This document shows positions 4,271 to 6,301 of a DNA stretch of 6,301 bases, piece by piece. The DNA is from DASRAA01 sp036512955 (GTDB taxonomy: Bacteria > Acidobacteriota > Terriglobia > Terriglobales > Acidobacteriaceae). Positions within the stretch are counted from its first letter, which is position 1. The number at the start of each line of letters is the position of its first letter. The position numbers and the translations under genes are program-made. Location: assembly GCA_036512955.1 (NCBI GenBank), contig DATBZX010000185.1, positions 1 to 6,301 on the forward strand. The letters run 5' to 3'. The notes under the pieces are model-generated. The model worked only from the letters and a program-made list of their open reading frames with translations, did not search any database and had not been told where the DNA came from.

Positions 4271-6301
4271 GTGAATAAGTTCGGCCTAGTAGCCCTGACG
4301 TCCATCTTTGCTCGTGGGCGGCGCCCGTCGCCCGACGCCCCCGAAGGGTCGGCCGCGAGCGGAAAAGCCTTGGGTGAAGTAGCTCTCCTTTCGCCCGACG
4401 AGGCATTGCAGCGACTTTCCAGCACCGCGGACGGCCTCACACCCGACCAGGTCGAGGAGCGGCTCCGTTCGGTGGGACGGAATGAAGTCGCTCACCAGGA
4501 GCGCCATACGATCCTCGGCGAGCTGGTCAGCCGGTCTATCAACCCGTTGAACCTGCTCCTGCTGACGCTGGCGACGGCGTCCTACTTCCTGGGCGATCAG
4601 CGGGCCGCAATCGTGATCGCGGTCATGGTAGGCCTTAGCATCTCGCTGGGTTTCATCCAGGAATACCGTTCGAACAAAGCCGCCGACGCGCTGCGACGGA
4701 TGGTGCTGATCACCACGAGCGTGCGTCGGAACGTACCTGGCGCAGCGCAAGACCATGTCGAAGTGCCAATCGAACAGCTCGTGCCCGGCGACATCGTGTT
4801 GCTGTCAGCCGGCGACATGATCCCCGCGGACATGAGGTTGATCTCAGCGAAGGACCTCTTCATCAACCAGTCGACACTCACCGGCGAGGCGATGCCGCTC
4901 GAGAAGGTCGCGGCTGCCCACGTCGGGACCGCGGAGACTCCGTTCGATCTGCCGAACATCTGCTTCATGGGCAGTGCTGTCGTCAGCGGCGTTGGTTCCG
5001 GGGTCGTCGTGCTCACCGGCGCTCGGACGGCTTTTGGTCAAGTGGCGGGCACGATCGCCGAGCAGCGCGTGCTGACGAGCTTCGACAAGGGCATCACCCG
5101 GTTTACCTGGTTGATGCTCGGTTTCATCGTGGTGATGGCCCCGCTCGTGTTCCTGATCAACGGCCTTACCAAGGGCAATTGGTTCGAGGCGCTGCTTTTC
5201 GCGGTCGCCGTGGCGGTGGGCCTCACGCCCGAGATGCTGCCGATGATCGTGACGGTCAATCTGGCCAAGGGTGCCATGGCGATGTCGAGGAAGAAGGTCA
5301 TCGTCAAACGCCTCAACGCCATCCAGAACTTCGGGGCGATGGACGTGTTGTGCACGGACAAGACCGGCACGCTGACGCAGGACCGTATTATCCTCAAGCG
5401 CCACCTTGATATCAGGGGCGGCGACTCGGAGCGGGTCCTTGAATATGCCTATCTGAACAGTTTCCACCAGTCCGGCCTCAAGAACCTGCTTGATGTCGCA
5501 GTCCTGAAACATGTCGAACTCGACGAAAAGCTGAGGATCGACGAACGGTTCAGCAAGATCGATGAGATTCCATTCGACTTTGAACGGCGCCGGATGTCGG
5601 TCGTTCTTAAGCGAGGTGACGACGCCCACATTCTCATATGCAAAGGAGCCGTCGAAGAGGTTTTCGCGGCTTGCAAGTACTATGCGATCGACGGCGAGAC
5701 CGGCCCCCTCGATGAGAGCCACTTCGCCCAAGCTAAGGAGACGACGGCCAAGCTCAACGCGGACGGATTCCGGGTGATCGCGGTCGCTTTCAAAGAGATG
5801 CCGCCAGCGCAGGCAGCGTATTCCGTCGCGGACGAGGCCGGCCTCACATTGCTTGGCTATATCGCGTTCCTCGACCCGCCGAAGGAAACCGCCGCTGCGG
5901 CCATCGCCACTCTGAAGGCCCGCGGCGTGCAGGTGAAAATCCTGACGGGGGACAACGACATCGTTACGCGCAAGATCTGTAACGATGTCAGCCTGCCTGT
6001 GGATCATATCGTTCTTGGCCATGAAATGGAGACGCTGTCGCCCGCTCAGTTGGCAGACTTGGCCGAGACCGCGACCGTGTTTGCAAAGGTCTCGCCGTCC
6101 CAGAAGGCGTCGATCATCGATGCCCTTCACCGAAAGGGGCACGTGGTCGGCTATTTGGGCGACGGCATCAACGACGGACCGGCGCTCAAGGCCGCGGATG
6201 TCGGCATATCGGTGGACAGCGCCGTCGACATCGCCAAGGACTCTGCGGACATCATATTGCTCGAGAAGAGCCTGGCGGTGCTCGGTGATGGCGTCATCGA
6301 G
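4271..6301 (+). CDS. mgtA: Magnesium-translocating P-type ATPase (P3B, MgtA/MgtB type); C-terminus beyond window
   Basis: This inner-membrane pump brings Mg2+ into the cell at the cost of ATP. The first 677 codons are visible and end in frame at the window edge; about 200 residues, including the later membrane helices, are missing. Seen in order: N-terminal cation-ATPase region; helix pair at about 91-130 (NPLNLLLL onwards); actuator domain with TGEA at 204-207 (E206 kept; TGES is more usual); helices at about 278-297 and 303-330 with LTPEMLP at 318-324; phosphorylation site CTDKTGTLT at 361-369 (D363); nucleotide-binding KGA at 458-460; DPPKE at 535-539; TGDN at 559-562; and GDGIND at 630-635. 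LTPEMLPMIV, FGAMDVLCTDKTGTLTQD and NSFHQSGLKNLLD are typical of MgtA/MgtB and separate it from calcium, potassium and heavy-metal pumps. The start is GTG with a strong ribosome site. It is divergent from the ackA-xfp operon. No frameshift was found. Confidence 0.95.
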   Translation, partial: MNKFGLVALTSIFARGRRPSPDAPEGSAASGKALGEVALLSPDEALQRLSSTADGLTPDQVEERLRSVGRNEVAHQERHTILGELVSRSINPLNLLLLTLATASYFLGDQRAAIVIAVMVGLSISLGFIQEYRSNKAADALRRMVLITTSVRRNVPGAAQDHVEVPIEQLVPGDIVLLSAGDMIPADMRLISAKDLFINQSTLTGEAMPLEKVAAAHVGTAETPFDLPNICFMGSAVVSGVGSGVVVLTGARTAFGQVAGTIAEQRVLTSFDKGITRFTWLMLGFIVVMAPLVFLINGLTKGNWFEALLFAVAVAVGLTPEMLPMIVTVNLAKGAMAMSRKKVIVKRLNAIQNFGAMDVLCTDKTGTLTQDRIILKRHLDIRGGDSERVLEYAYLNSFHQSGLKNLLDVAVLKHVELDEKLRIDERFSKIDEIPFDFERRRMSVVLKRGDDAHILICKGAVEEVFAACKYYAIDGETGPLDESHFAQAKETTAKLNADGFRVIAVAFKEMPPAQAAYSVADEAGLTLLGYIAFLDPPKETAAAAIATLKARGVQVKILTGDNDIVTRKICNDVSLPVDHIVLGHEMETLSPAQLADLAETATVFAKVSPSQKASIIDALHRKGHVVGYLGDGINDGPALKAADVGISVDSAVDIAKDSADIILLEKSLAVLGDGVIE

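Noticed and set aside
4844..6142. A 432-codon ORF on the minus strand, antisense to mgtA
   Set aside because: Its codons lie exactly opposite mgtA codons, so it stays open simply because mgtA rarely uses TTA, CTA or TCA. It ends where mgtA has a TCA codon (4844-4846). The product has no recognisable domain, while mgtA shows all the P-type motifs.

Overview
The window holds four protein-coding genes of a GC-rich bacterium, two of them cut by the window edges, arranged as two divergent units around a gap of about 320 bp. On the minus strand, read from right to left, is a tightly packed operon: acetate kinase (ackA, 3951 to 2752), phosphoketolase (xfp, 2748 to 379), then a histidine-phosphatase-family gene (373 to the left edge). 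The junctions are 3 bp and 5 bp, and an alternative GTG start would make the second junction a 4-bp GTGA overlap. On the plus strand, a magnesium-importing P-type ATPase (mgtA type, P3B) starts at 4271 and runs off the right edge after 677 codons.

Metabolic reading: Xfp cleaves xylulose-5-phosphate and/or fructose-6-phosphate with inorganic phosphate to give acetyl phosphate plus a shorter sugar phosphate. AckA turns acetyl phosphate into acetate and ATP, so no phosphotransacetylase is needed. The N-terminal half of the third protein resembles yeast Shb17 (sedoheptulose-1,7-bisphosphatase) as I recall that sequence. A sugar bisphosphatase would supply the irreversible step that a cyclic, non-oxidative phosphoketolase route requires. 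The enzyme families are secure; the Shb17-like specificity and the cycle are inference.

The gap (3952-4270) must carry the promoters of both units. It contains several short inverted repeats, an AT-rich patch close to ackA, clear Shine-Dalgarno sites for ackA and mgtA, and a 14-codon ORF with three prolines ahead of mgtA, in the position where enteric mgtA genes carry the proline-rich leader mgtL. None of these elements can be proven by reading alone.

The organism cannot be named with confidence. High GC content, the NGGSSSIR-type acetate kinase and the ackA-xfp-phosphatase order suggest a proteobacterium (perhaps an alphaproteobacterium) or another GC-rich Gram-negative group. I saw no rRNA, tRNA, CRISPR array, insertion sequence or phage gene. 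The long ORFs antisense to xfp and mgtA lie in exact codon register with the real genes and are shadows. I found no convincing undescribed system; the most interesting points are the operon's possible cyclic pathway and the leader region of mgtA.
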